From Coprinus comatus (lineage: Eukaryota; Basidiomycota; Agaricomycetes; Agaricales; Agaricaceae), in assembly GCA_034638255.1 (NCBI GenBank), contig JAWPGT010000003.1, positions 620,001-684,000 of the forward strand: 64,000 bases of DNA, read 5' to 3'. Position 1 is the stretch's first letter. Each line of letters opens with the position of its first letter. This document shows positions 44,890-56,954 of the stretch, one piece after another. A program made the translations under genes and the position numbers. The notes under the pieces were generated by a model that saw nothing but the letters and a program-made list of their open reading frames with translations, searched no databases and was not told the DNA's origin.

Positions 44890-47800
44890 ATGTCCTCGTC
44901 GCCCACAACGACGACAGACTCCCCTTCGCCATCCCCCTCCACACCAGAGCCCTCAATCCACACAGACTCCGTAGCAGTACAAGCAGACCTCGACGCTGTT
45001 GCTGCTTGGTACACCTCGATGCACCAGACCACACCAGACCAGGATGGCTGGAATTCGAATCCACCGGCATTTGAACAATCTCACAAGGTTGAAGACGAAC
45101 AGATGCTGCAGATAGATGAACTGCTCGAGCAACATGCCTTTGACGAGTGCGCCAGCCTTTCCCTCCCAATCACCGACAATGCTGACTGCCTCATTGCTAG
45201 TGGGGCGACTCACCATTTTCCCTCCCTGCCTTCGCCACAGCACACAGACTCCTATAACAAGCCTTTTCTGCCAAACTTCCGCCCAAACAACCTCCTCGTT
45301 CCCTCCCTTGAAGGCCCCATATCAGCAACAAAGCCTGTATCGCCTCCGGCCTCTCTCCCACGCAAGCCCGACTCTTTATCTCAGCGCGTGGTCCATCCCC
45401 CCAAGGAGTCATGTTTCAAGTATGTCCCGCAGTTTCTTATCGTGATGCTCATTAATTCTCTTGTTCCTAGCTTGCCAATCATGTTCCCTAGTATCCCTGA
45501 GGGAGGCACAAAGTCTAGGGTGGAAACTCAAGTCAGAATAACAGTCGACCTTGCTGATGCAACTTGTCCATCGGATACTTGCAAATATGATAGAGTGGGT
45601 TCATGGAAATGGCTCAAATTACCCTCAGGCACATCTACCAAGAGACGCACTCGAAAGCAGGGCAAAATCGGTATATTATCTCTTCTATCTGGTTCCGTTC
45701 ATCTTGTTTACCCTCCGTAGATGCTACTCCTCAAGATACACTTAGTCTTATGGTAGAAGTAGTGTGTGCAAGTGCACCTACAGTGCCTGTTGTCAGTTGC
45801 ACCAGTTGTCGAACGCGCGAGGTGGGCCCCATAAGTTCTTTCACACGTAAACTTTGATGTATATCATTTCCCCCATCCCCAGGCAAAACGTGTGGCAAAA
45901 AAGATCGCTGCAAGGGTGCGACCAGCTCGCTCAGAATCCGAATCAGCCGGAGAGGACCCGTTCGGTAAACCGGTCAAAAAGCTCCACCATGAGGATACGA
46001 ACAGTATCGTTCAATTTAATTGTGCAGAGATTCTTGACTTTTCCACTGGGTCTGTTGTCCTCCCTCTACGCATCACTTGTTACTGCCGCCACCATCGAGA
46101 AAAAGTTGGTTTTCTTGTCCGCTTCACTATGATAGATCATGTAGGCCGTGTCGTTGGCCTCGGAATTTCAAAACCTATAATGATTACCGACGACCATAAG
46201 ACGGCTTCGGCAAGTAGCCGACAGACAGACTACGTCAACACCTTTTCCGGGGTGGCAGTGGAACACGACTGGTCCCAGGCCTCTCCAGTGGGTAATGACA
46301 CCTCGCCGGGTGATTTACGTGCACCATCGCGCCGTAAGGACAAAGCTGCCGCCTCCCTCGCCAAAAAACGACCAAAGCCATATGATTCGTCAAGTAAGCC
46401 AGGCAGAGGATCACGAGAAGGCAGCGTAGTATCAAGTCTTCCATCACCATCGACGGTATACTCACCTCTTCCTGGAACAAGGTCGCCTACCCCTTCAGTT
46501 CTCCAGAACCTCTTATCCGCTTCGGAAGTGATTTCTCAGTTGCCGAGTCAAACTCAAACACCTAGTATCCCGTCGTTGCAACCATCCACCATCCAAAGTC
46601 CTGAATCCTCTTCACCCGACCTCCTTACTACTCCCTTAGATCATAGTTCAGATGCTCAAATGCCAGATATCATCCCCTATCCTGAACATTCAGAAACTGC
46701 CAGCGATGTTCTGCAAGTACTATCTCAAATGCATCAAACACTTCAGCAGCCACAACTTCAACCATTACCACAAAATGCTCTCATGATGCCGCAACCCCAA
46801 CCTTCACTACCTTTCATGTTCTTCGAGCCGACATCGAACGGTCAGAACATGGGACTCCAAATACCCACTATTCACCGTCTGATACCCAATATGGGTCCTA
46901 CTTATGGTGGTATTGAGGTCACTGTTCTTGGGGCCAACTTCAACCCGAGTTTGAATTTGCGCTGTGTGTTTGGTGATGTAGTGGCGAGTTCTACACAGAG
47001 ATGGAGTGATAATACATTGGTTTGTGTGCTGCCTCCTAGGGCTCAACCTGGTGTTGTCGCAGTTTGGTTTGAAGGAATGATGGATCAATCGAATACGCTC
47101 CCTTCGCTTTTCACATATTCAGACGAGTCTGCTAGGGCTTTGTACGTGTCCTAGAATATAAATTTATCTTAGGCGTAGCTAATCTGTCTTATAGGATGGA
47201 GCTTGCTCTACAAGTTGTTGGACTCAAGATGACAGGTAGAGTTGAAGATGCCAAGGATGTTGCGATGAGGATTGTAGGTGCCAATGGAGGAAGTAATAAC
47301 GACTCCAGCGGCAACAATAGCTCCCAGAACATACCTTCCAACATGATGCATCTTACCAACAATTCGACAATATCTCGTGACCTTCGTCCTCTACTATCTT
47401 TAATTCAACCAGGCGAGACAGAGGACTTTGAAAGTATCGTCTTGAACTTCCTCGCTGTCCTAGACATGCCCCTTTCCTCTTCCAACAACACGTCTTCTTC
47501 CGAATCAGAATCAGAAACTGCAACTTATGCACCAAATGCTATCTCAACATCTGACGCACTGTTACACACGACACCAACTGGACAAACCTTACTCCATTTA
47601 GCATCATTTATGGGTCTACAATCTTTAGTTGAGTTTTTGGTCCAACGAGAAGCAGACGTAGATGTGAGGGACAAAAATGGGTTCACGGCATTGCATTTTG
47701 CTAGCCTGAGAGGGTCTGAGGAATGTGTTAGGATTTTGGTTGAAGTTGGAAGAGCCGATAGGGAGGTAGTTGATGCTGCTGGAAGGACTGCTGAGGAAGT

Positions 47801-49219
47801 TGGATCAACTGGACTTTTCGAGGCTTTGGATCCTCTGACATTACTACGGGAGCGGGAAGATGGTGGTCATGACGGGGATGTGGAAGAGAATGACGAGGAT
47901 GAGGAGAAGGAATACGAGGACGAGGAAGCGGCGTGGGGAGATGCAGAGGAAGAGAACGAGGAAATGGATGATGGTGATGCAGCGAAGATCAGGAAACTTC
48001 TAAGGAAACGAGCATCATTAAGGAGGATTGCTGTTAATTCTTTAAACGTTTCGGGACGTGGAACTCCTAGACGATCGCATGATATCTCGCGAGCTGCTAC
48101 TCCTCTTCCTCCCTCTTCTGAGAAGTCCCAAGATGCCAATTCACCTAACACAACTTCATCGGAGAAAGCTGTAAAGGACGTTGATATAAAGCAAACCGCA
48201 GCATCTTTTGTAGAAATGATTCAAAGAACATTTGCACAGTTGCCTCCTGCTGGTGGAATTATACCCAATTTACCCAAACCTCAACTACCTGGATTACCTG
48301 GACTTCCCGGATTACCTGACTTTGTAGGAATGGGAATGCCTTGGGGAGTAGGTTTACCACAAATACCAATGGTATTCCCAATATTCGTACCTACACCTGC
48401 TTGGCCTTCATTTCTCGGTGGATCTGATGAGAGTTCTGAGAAACCATTTAATGAAAAGTCTGAACCGGCAAGTGAAGATACTACGGAAAATATAGGAGAA
48501 GTCAAGGCACCTGCGACAATAGGTGCAGGTGGAAAAGCAGCTCAGGAAATGAGAGCATTTTGGGAAAGATGGTTTGCCTTGGCTATTGCTGTTACAGCGA
48601 AACAACATCAAGAACAACAAGCTGTTGATATGCCTCCACCTCAATATACACCTCGTGCTGCTGACAATGTCGCAACCCCTACACCTACCACAACTGTCTC
48701 GTCTTCTTCCTCCGCCGGTACAGCACATAAAGGAAAGGGTACGGCGAAAGCTCTTATACCCGCTGCTACTCCTTTGGATATGGGCATGGATATATTGCAC
48801 GAAACACCAGCGGTTGCGGTTTCTTCTGGATCGACAAGTTCTTCTAGGTCTCATCCTGTCGGTTATGATGACACACCGGTACCGGCTGAAGAAGTTGACG
48901 CATATACATATCAACCTCCTTCGAAGCAAAAACAGAAGCATAAGAAACGTATGTGCCTTGTAATCATTTGCGTAATGCACAGTCATCTGACGTAATGTTT
49001 TTTTTGTAGATGATCGTATGCTACTGTTGTTCTGGTTGCCAATTCTTCTACGTAAGCCTTTTTAGCTATTTTATTTATTTAGATCAAAAAAGCTTACTCA
49101 TTCCGTTTCTTTCCTTCTTTGTAGTTTCAATGATTTGGGCAGCTCACTATGGCATTCGTTTCGTATACCAAACTCTCTGGACAAACCTTCCTCTGAAAGC
49201 TTATCTTCGTCAACATTGA
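44890..49219 (+). CDS. MGA2: SPT23/MGA2-type membrane-tethered transcription factor
   Basis: Seven exons, about 1335 residues, starting MSSSPTTTTDSPSPSPSTPE. An N-terminal conserved region with RVETQVRITVDLADATCP and WKWLKLPSGTSTKRRTRKQG is followed by HHREKVGFLVRFTMIDHVGR, like the DNA-binding part of Spt23/Mga2. An IPT/TIG domain comes next (HRLIPNMGPTYGGIEVTVLG, VCVLPPRAQPGVVAVWFEG), then two ankyrin repeats (GQTLLHLASFMGLQSLVEFL, NGFTALHFASLRGSEECVRI), an acidic stretch and a C-terminal membrane helix, MLLLFWLPILLLSMIWA. In yeast the ER-bound precursor is released by ubiquitin-proteasome processing when membranes become too saturated or oxygen is low, and it then induces the OLE1 desaturase. 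Yeast has two paralogues; one is seen here. Confidence 0.92.
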
Positions 49220-50126
49220 ACAAAAAAAGAACGCTGAAGTTAAAGAGGGATTTTTTATCAAGGTTATTATTGTTTGGATAAATGAATATAACCCTTTTCT
49301 CCTTCCTCTCATCTTTGTAACATTTCTTCATTTGCAATCCTAACGATTTCTCATGGATGAGAGACCGTCTCATCCCTTTTGTTTCTTTTTCTTTTTTTTT
49401 TTTTTAACTACATGCTTGCTTCGAATTTTTTGGAGATGCCTCCACCCTTCTGTTTCTTTGATAGATTCATTCATTCAGACACCCTACGCTTTTTTAACGT
49501 ACTTGTACGCATCCATTTCTGTTAGTCCTCTTAGTCTATTCCATTCCCTGCCTTTGTCTTATGTAGTACATTCCTCGTAGTCATCATTGATTTTTGCCGG
49601 TATATCCTTTTTTACAGCTTTCTTTTTTTTTTTTAGTTTTCCACCTTGTTTAATTTTCTTTTTCTTTCTGAACTGTGTATTTGCTATCTTTTGGGTTCGT
49701 CGTGTCGTGTATAAACGCTTGATCCTTCAATCTCTCTCTCGAAATATATCGATAATGTTTAATGATCATTTGTCATTCATTAAATAAATCCAAAACTCAG
49801 AAGTAACGATTCAACTTGTCATCCATTTTTTGTAAAGTGGCCGTAAGTTAGTCGTAATGTAAGCGATATTAAATATGCTAAGGTAGGAAAAACGAGAACG
49901 ATACGCATGCCAATAAGATTAACAAAATTAACCCATCAAGTGACGACAAAAGAATTGACGATAACGGGGCTGGTCGAAATGAGAAAATACTCTTAACCTT
50001 TTAATTTTAATTATTGACCAAACCTATATACGAAACATCAGGGAGGTAAGGCAAAAAAAAAAAAAATGGAGGATTACACACCAAAGTCATTATCATGACA
50101 CCAACATTCACAGTTCCATGAATTTT
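49220..50126. other. intergenic between convergent genes, A/T-rich
   Basis: 907 bp of 3-prime flanks. It contains T-runs (14 T at 49392-49405 and another near 49624) and an A-run near 50054. Short hydrophobic frames arise from the T-runs. No gene seen. Confidence 0.6.
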
Positions 50127-53100
50127 TCATGATCGTCTTGGCGGGTCCTCAATACGATGCATAAGCGTCGTTCCTGACGAAATACGCTGTTCCAATGTAG
50201 CATGACCTACCCCACCGTTATTACCACCACCACCACCACCACCACCACCACCTCCCCGACGTCTTGGACGTCTTCCAGGTTTGGGTGGTAATCTAGCACT
50301 CATTAGAGGTCCGGAAGAGATACTATCCCCATTGCTTAAATTTCTTGGATCTGAAAACCGGTCGAGGAGATCTGGGCGAGATGGTATGGATATACCTTCT
50401 GATCCAGTGAGTCGTAATGCTAACGATGGAGGTGATCGAGGAGCTGGTGAATCTCGACGAATACGTCGAGGTGAACGTCTTTTGGGTCTCACTTGTTCAT
50501 CAAAGTCACGATGATCACGATAGTCATAGACCATAGGAGCAATTGGACTATGATCCCGGGAACGTTTCCTGCCAACGATTGGTTGTGGAGATTGTCCTCT
50601 GGGGTACGTTGGCCTGTAGACATTGGGATAGGGATTGGACCTTGGAGGTGATCGAGAACGAGATGGAGAATAGTGATCCCACTGTGTTCTAGCCTCGGGA
50701 CGCCCACGACTCAACAAAGACGATGAATACGAATCGGAGTTATTGCTTCTATCAAGCGGAGACCGAGTGTATGTGTCTGTGCGAATTGGGGAGCTAGGCC
50801 GAGGAGGATATGGCGCTTGTCTGGGCTCACGACGCCCCGTATCTTCATCGGTATGACCATTCATAGTTGCCAAACCATGCTGCGAGTTCTGTTGATGAAT
50901 CAGTGCTCGTGGACCCTGAGGAGTACGACCAGTATGAGTTACAACCTCTACCGCAAAAGATGGAGGGTTGTTTTGCTGTTGCTGTTGCGATTCATGATTT
51001 GCGATTGATCGTGATACATCGGGATTGACGGGTGAGTGCTGCGAAGGTCTTGTATGAGTATCTTGGACGAGTTGAGAGGACGAGGACGGGGGAGCAGTCC
51101 TTTGATCATCGGAATCTTTGGTATCACGCAATAGCGCAGAATCGTCGTGATTCACTTCCACCTTGACAGAAGGTATGTTTAGAGGCGGAAGATTAAGAGC
51201 ACTTACAACATGCCTAAGATTAAAAGCCTGGGCCTGAGGAGATACAACAGGCTGTGAGACTATGGGTATATTGCCTGACTCGCGTGATTGTCGATGAGCA
51301 GAGAAAGGAAGAACAGTTGGAGGGGATGGAACCGGAGAAGTAGAAGGCGAGAAATGGGCGACAGGAGGTAGGCTGACTTGACGAGAATATCCAGAGGTTT
51401 GCTGATTTCCGGATGAAGAAAAACTATTTTGGACGGTCTGTTGGGATGAGACAGGCAGTTGCCGAGACAGGTCGCTGGTTGTTGGGCTATGCTCCAGTGG
51501 CGACGGCGTTGGAGACATATGCAAGCCATTGGCAAAGTTCGAGGTCGAGATACGAGGTGGTTGAGCACTCTGCCGAGAAACCCCCTGGGTTGGATCTAAA
51601 GGCGTGGTAGTGCCTGATGAAGGTTCAGGCCTCTCCCTTTGTGCTCGAACTTCTTGAGCACGGTTCGCCCAAGACTTGGTCTTTTCCTCAAAGACTTGCT
51701 TACGCCTCTGTTTCCATTCCGCTTGTTGTCGTTCAACTTGTTGTCGTTCTTCTTCCTTCTCCCGTAGCTCCCGTTCTTGCCTCTCCTTTTCAGCCTTTTT
51801 AGCTTTCAGTTCTGCAAAATACTGCTTTTCCTTTTCTTGCTGTTCTTTTTGCTTGCGTTGCTTTCTTTCCTCCGCGATTCGAGCAGCTTCTTCTGTTTCC
51901 CGTTTCTGTCGAGCCACAAATTCAGACATACGTTTTCGCTCTTCTTCAACCTGCCGCCTGACTTCCTCTTCACGACGTTTCTGCTCTTCAGCTTCAGCTT
52001 TTTTCTTTTCCTCCTCACGGCGTTTTGCTTCTATTGCATTCCGTCTGGTTATCTCTTCAAGGCGTTTCTTCTCCTCTTCAGCTTTTTCCTTAGCCTTAGC
52101 AGCAGCCTCAGCCTCAGATCTCCTCTTGACTTCATCCTCACGACGTTTCTTCTCTTCCGCTTTAGCCTGGGCCTCGGCGACCCGACGTTTCCGTTCACGT
52201 TCTTCTTCGGCTTTCTTTTGAGCTGTTTCCTTCTCTTTTTCTTCTCGACGTAGACGCTCTGCTTCCGCTTTCTTCTGGGCTTCCTCCCTTTCCTTTTCTT
52301 GCTGACGCATGCGAGCTTCCTCCTCCCTTTCATTCTGACGCTCACGTTCCTCATCAGCTTTCTTTTGAGCCTCCTCTCTCTCCTTCCTTTGCTTTTCCTT
52401 CTGCTCATTCTGTTCCTTCTCCTTCCTTAATTGTTCTTGTTCTTCTCTTGCCTTTCTCTCATTCTCCTCTCGAGCTTTTATAAAGTCATCCATCTTTCGT
52501 TGTCCCTCAGATCTAGAAAGCCTTCTTGCGTCCTTTACTGGCCTCTTCTCTGGTTCATCCATAGACTCGTCAACCTCACTTGAAGATTTCCGCTTCTCTT
52601 CCAACTTTTTCCTTAACAACACTTGTCTCTTCCCCAGTTCTTCCTCGCTCAATTCTGGGACTCTAGCAGGCGGCGTCGAACTTGTGGAAACCTCACTGGT
52701 TTCAGGAGACGAGAAAAATAGAGGTTGACTAGGTTTAGGTGGAAGCGAAGCCAGACCATTCAACGGTGTACTTCTTCCAGGTCCATTTGTGGTTAAAGAT
52801 GCGGATACAGGTACCAAGGGTGAATTGAACGTGGACTGTACAGGTGTCACCGGTGTAGCGGGCGCCAGTAGAGTTTTCCCAGGAGCAGTGGAAATTGAGG
52901 CAGCATTCTTTGCAGCAATCTCTGCTTTCCTTTCTCTTAATTTTTGTTGTCGCGTGCGAAGAGCAGCTTCATCGCTTTCCCTGTTCTTGATCCAATTTTC
53001 GCAATTTTGTAATAGTTCTTGAACTTCGTTGATCTCGAGAGTACGCTGTTGACTATTTTCCTTGGACGATATGCGCGTAAGTTCAGCTTTTGAGCCCTCC

Positions 53101-54008
53101 GCCATTGATTTGCATTCTTCCGCCGCGGATATAAGAGTCTCTGTAGCCGCTAGGGACCTTTGTATAGTAGTCTGAAGATCCTTCTGGAATTCGTACAAGC
53201 GGCGACCTTCGGCCATAACAATAGTAGCCTGTTGATTAGCATTATCAGCAAGGACAAGGGCGGTAGACAGTCTCTGAGTTTTGAGAGCGTCAACGTGATC
53301 GCTGAGCTTGGACATCATGTCGCGCAACTCGCTATAACTACGAGTCACAAGGGGCGGTCGAGTATTACTATTAGTAGGGTCCGGTGTGCCCATGCGTGGG
53401 ACGCTAAGAGCCGAAGGAGAATTGGTGGCCATGCAATTTAAACTAGTCGGTGGTTCGGGACTTTGAGAAGGATAGGCCAGGTTCATTGAGAGGAATGGAC
53501 TATCAGATGTGGACTGGTTGTTGATCGTAGTTGGACTTGATGAAAAAAGCGACGCAGAATTGAAAGACGAAAACAAAGACGCGGAAGCAGACAAATCGGT
53601 TGAAAGAGAGGGCACCTTGGCCTTTTCTTGGGTCGATGATGTTGAGGGTTGATCAAATATGGTGCTGTTTAGCGTGGTTCCAGATGGTCTTGTGTCCATT
53701 GAATTAGTAAAAGAACTGCTGGATGCCACGTTGGAAGAGCTGGGTTCTGCAAGTGCCTGCCATAACGAGGGTCGGGACAATGGTTTGGTAGGTTGGGCCT
53801 GGTTTGGGGTGTTGGTGTGTTCGTCGTCGGATGCAGACATAGGATCGTCTTCCATGAGATCTTCAGCGGTTGGAGGGGCGTCTGAGAAACGCTGAAGAAG
53901 ATTTGGGGGATGGCCAATGGACTTGAAAGAAAAGTCGTGAAAGCGCGGCGGGGTTGGGATGGGGAGCATGAGAGAAAGATGTGGAAGCGAGCAGAATGGG
54001 TGCCACAA
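50127..54008 (-). CDS. large coiled-coil, intronless protein of unknown function
   Basis: A single uninterrupted frame of 1293 codons. The start at 54008 (MWHPFCSLPH) may be too long; an ATG at 53969 (MLPIPTPPRFHDFSFKSIG) gives a more natural N-terminus. Order of regions: a short N-terminal motif, then Ser-rich disorder; a helical part around 53000-53330 (LRDMMSKLSDHVDALKTQRL); a long charged coiled coil of Glu/Lys/Arg (about 51600-52600, with REEEARMRQQEKEREEAQKK); Ser/Pro-rich disorder; an Arg/Ser/Pro C-terminus (RSRSPPRSNPYP, RKRSRDHSPIAP); and an 11-glycine run. The RS-like end hints at a nuclear RNA-related role, but that is inference. I recognise no domain. Lack of introns over 3.9 kb is unusual for this window. 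Confidence 0.75.
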   Translation of the reverse strand: MWHPFCSLPHLSLMLPIPTPPRFHDFSFKSIGHPPNLLQRFSDAPPTAEDLMEDDPMSASDDEHTNTPNQAQPTKPLSRPSLWQALAEPSSSNVASSSSFTNSMDTRPSGTTLNSTIFDQPSTSSTQEKAKVPSLSTDLSASASLFSSFNSASLFSSSPTTINNQSTSDSPFLSMNLAYPSQSPEPPTSLNCMATNSPSALSVPRMGTPDPTNSNTRPPLVTRSYSELRDMMSKLSDHVDALKTQRLSTALVLADNANQQATIVMAEGRRLYEFQKDLQTTIQRSLAATETLISAAEECKSMAEGSKAELTRISSKENSQQRTLEINEVQELLQNCENWIKNRESDEAALRTRQQKLRERKAEIAAKNAASISTAPGKTLLAPATPVTPVQSTFNSPLVPVSASLTTNGPGRSTPLNGLASLPPKPSQPLFFSSPETSEVSTSSTPPARVPELSEEELGKRQVLLRKKLEEKRKSSSEVDESMDEPEKRPVKDARRLSRSEGQRKMDDFIKAREENERKAREEQEQLRKEKEQNEQKEKQRKEREEAQKKADEERERQNEREEEARMRQQEKEREEAQKKAEAERLRREEKEKETAQKKAEEERERKRRVAEAQAKAEEKKRREDEVKRRSEAEAAAKAKEKAEEEKKRLEEITRRNAIEAKRREEEKKKAEAEEQKRREEEVRRQVEEERKRMSEFVARQKRETEEAARIAEERKQRKQKEQQEKEKQYFAELKAKKAEKERQERELREKEEERQQVERQQAEWKQRRKQVFEEKTKSWANRAQEVRAQRERPEPSSGTTTPLDPTQGVSRQSAQPPRISTSNFANGLHMSPTPSPLEHSPTTSDLSRQLPVSSQQTVQNSFSSSGNQQTSGYSRQVSLPPVAHFSPSTSPVPSPPTVLPFSAHRQSRESGNIPIVSQPVVSPQAQAFNLRHVVSALNLPPLNIPSVKVEVNHDDSALLRDTKDSDDQRTAPPSSSSQLVQDTHTRPSQHSPVNPDVSRSIANHESQQQQQNNPPSFAVEVVTHTGRTPQGPRALIHQQNSQHGLATMNGHTDEDTGRREPRQAPYPPRPSSPIRTDTYTRSPLDRSNNSDSYSSSLLSRGRPEARTQWDHYSPSRSRSPPRSNPYPNVYRPTYPRGQSPQPIVGRKRSRDHSPIAPMVYDYRDHRDFDEQVRPKRRSPRRIRRDSPAPRSPPSLALRLTGSEGISIPSRPDLLDRFSDPRNLSNGDSISSGPLMSARLPPKPGRRPRRRGGGGGGGGGGGNNGGVGHATLEQRISSGTTLMHRIEDPPRRS

Positions 54009-54090
54009 TCTCCATATTTGGCTCTGTTAGGCGCCGATTCCTTCTCTTTTGGAACAAGTCCGTTGAGTATCCCCAGTCCCACCACCAACA
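54009..54090. promoter_or_regulatory. very short divergent upstream region, 82 bp
   Basis: 82 bp between the first ATG of the coiled-coil gene and the NUP2-like ATG (121 bp if the ATG at 53969 is used). No motif assigned. Confidence 0.4.
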
Positions 54091-56134
54091 ATGAAGCGTA
54101 GCGCAGAGAAGCAGATATCCAAGGACGACCGTTCCGACGACGAATCTGAGCAGGCAGGTCACTCAGAACATCCCATTCACTCAATCCTCACGCGTTATTC
54201 CAGAACGAACAGACTGGGTTCAGAAAGGCTGATGAACGTGTATTGGCCGGAAGACAGTGAGCCCAATTTTTAAAAAGTACTTAAAAGTCCCTCTGACAAC
54301 ATATTAACTCATAGAATTCGCGGTCTTCCAAAACGAGCACTGGGTGTAGCTCATACCGCGCCCCCAAACAACCCTCCAGCTCCCGCAGTTAGTTCAAATC
54401 ATTCTATGCCTCCACCATTGCTCATGTTGCATCATAGCCACCTACAGGAACATTTAGTGGCTTTAGTGGCTTTAGTGGATTTGCCTCTACTCCAAACCCA
54501 TTCTTACCCCAATCCTCATCCATTATCACCACCACGACAACCTCAACCGTACCAACCACAACAACCTTTGCACCCAAACCAGCAGCTAGTCTGTTTGCGG
54601 CACCTTCCTCCACCTCACTACCTAGTCCCGCACCCGTTACTCAACCCCCTAAACCTAGCACTCCGGATAGCACACCAGACACTCACAAAGCCGATGTTGA
54701 ATACTTCAGCAAGCTACGCGGTCTCAACGAATCACTGCGTCGCGCTTTGGAAAAAGAACTAGAACAAGATCCCTTTGTAGACATAAGCCCGCTCTTCCAG
54801 ACCTACAAGACACACAGAGAAACCATCGAGAAAGAGAAAGAAAAAGAAAAAGAAAAAACTTCTGTGCCAAATGGAACCTCGAAAGAGACCAACAAAGGGA
54901 CGCTTGCAATGCCTGTACCACCAAGCGGCGCATTCAAATTCTCTTCCTCCTCTTCGACAACATCGTCTGGTGATAACAAATTCACCTCATCCGGAGGGTT
55001 TAAGCCCTCAGTTGCCCTACCTAGCACTGGTTTCAGCTTTGGTTCATCTTCAACTCCTTCGAAACCCGACACAGAAAAAAGCACAGGAACATCGCTGTTC
55101 GGAGGGACTAAATCTCCTGACACCAAAGAAACTTCCAAAGACTCAGAATCTACCAAAGATGAGGCTCCAAAATCTTTCTTCAATACCACATCCTCAACTC
55201 CATTCGTATTCGGTGGTAGCAGTTCATCAACTTCAAATTTCAAACCCTCTTTCTCAGGATTTGGTAAAACCGACACCAATGCCTCACCTGCAAGCGCCTT
55301 CAGTTCTTCATCTAGCGCATTTAAATTCTCTAGTGGTGATTCTAATAAGGACAAGCCCAAAACTTCACTATTCTCAGCACCAACCTCTGCTTTCTCCTTG
55401 GGTGGAACTACTAATATATCAACAACAACTTCCAATAGTGATAACCCTCCATCTCGATTTGCTGGATTTGCAGGGTTTGGAAAAACTAGTACACCTTCAG
55501 TAGGATTCGGTTTTGGTTCTCCTTCTTTTGGTACCACTTCTACACCTGCATCAACGACCAATGCTCTTACCACTGCTACTACCACAACAATTGGAGGTAC
55601 AAATGGTATTGGTAATGGTGATGGTGAAGGTGAAGGTAATTCAGATGATGTACCAAAGAAAAATGCAGCAGAGAGTTTTGCATTGAATGCGGATAATAAA
55701 CATGATCAAGAAGGTGCTGGTGAAGAAGACGAAGATAGTATACATGCTGTTAAGCTTAAGGCATATGTTATGAAAGATGCTAAAGATGGAAAAGGTTGGG
55801 TTGAACTTGGATTTGGAGTTTTAAGGATTAAGAAACATAAGGAAACTGGTTCTAGGAGGATTTTGTTGAGGAGTAGTAGTACTGGACAGATTTTGATCGT
55901 ACGTTTTTTTTTTTCATCTACCACGGTTTTGAATAACTAATAATCATGTTATATTAGAACTTTGCTTTCCATTCAGCACTCAAACCAGTTCTTAAGAACA
56001 AAAACATCACGTTTTTAGGTCATGATGCATCACATACATCTAAAATGTATACCATCAAATTACCAACAGATGATCAAGCTATAGAACTTAACGATGTTTT
56101 GGAAAGAGAAATTAAAGCCAAGAACGAGTCTTGA
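54091..56134 (+). CDS. NUP2: FG nucleoporin NUP2/NUP50 type with Ran-binding domain
   Basis: Six exons, about 610 residues. The N-terminus MKRSAEKQISKDDRSDDESE then FRKADERVLAGR and IRGLPKRALG is the Nup50/Nup2 N-terminal motif that binds importin alpha. The middle is rich in FG-type repeats (TFSGFSGFSGF, FSFGSSS, PFVFGGSSS, FSGFGK). The C-terminus is a RanBP1-type domain: FALNADN, VKLKAYVMKDAKDGKGWVEL, GFGVLRIKKHKETGSRRILL, then INFAFHSALKPVLKNKNITF. It should act at the nuclear basket in import cargo release and karyopherin recycling. Introns: the first (54154-54203) must be GC-AG (CAG then GCAGGT) to keep frame; the rest are GT-AG. Confidence 0.9.
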
Positions 56135-56954
56135 AAAAAAGTTTTTTAATATCTTGTCTTGATAAACATCCTTCTCTTTTCTTTTTCTTTTTTCCTTGTT
56201 CTCCTTGACAATCTGCTTTCCTCTCGCAATTTCCCGTTTCTAGTTTGTTTGTTTTTGACTCTCTCTCTCTCTCTTTATTTTACCAAGTACGAGTACCTAG
56301 CTTGCTTTGATTTTTTTTTATGCCACACTATACCTTAGACTCTTTTGTCTTATGGTTCATGCTCATGTTTTAGATATTTGTCCCTTGACATTCCATAGTA
56401 TGCAATACAATATAAGTATACAATATGAATAAAACATGTGAGCATATGTTCATTGTGTATCTTTAGGCTTAAAGCTAAAGTTTATCTCTTCCGTGTAAAA
56501 ATTGTCTACAAGACCAAAGGAGGACAAAGTCATTCAATGGAAAACCGGAAAAGTACAACAGTTATGTTGCCTTTTATATATATATATATATCTATTACAC
56601 CGTATATAACTTTTTCATCTCTCATCGTTTTCCAAGTATTTAATTATATTCAACACTCCTCCAAGTTATTTTTTAATTATTCTTCTTCCTTCTCGTATCA
56701 AAAGTAAAAGTAAATCCAAGTCTCCAAAGGTCTACATAACTCATACAAAAAAAGAGAAAGAAAGCAGGAAAGGAAGGAGGGGTGATAAAGAAACTTTAAA
56801 AAAAAAAAAAAAAAGAAACACTCCATCCATTCCGTAAGAAAGAAAGAAAAGAAACTACAAAACAAAAAACTTACAAACAAGTTATGTACTAAGTACTAAA
56901 CACTAAACGTAACACTAAAAAAAAAACAATAACACAAAAAAACTACATACAAAT
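56135..56954. other. intergenic between convergent genes; simple repeats
   Basis: 820 bp of A/T-rich 3-prime flank. It contains a TC run near 56260, a TA microsatellite at about 56575-56591 and 17 A at 56798-56814. Short frames only. Confidence 0.6.

Noticed and set aside
51676..52253. Long plus-strand frames rich in Ser, Phe and Cys
   Set aside because: Antisense of the Glu/Lys/Arg coiled coil of the minus-strand gene, a typical artefact of GAA/AAG-type repeats.
54803..55585. 260-codon minus-strand frame
   Set aside because: Antisense shadow of the Ser/Thr/Phe-rich NUP2-like repeat region. Its composition follows from the sense strand, and it has no motif of its own.
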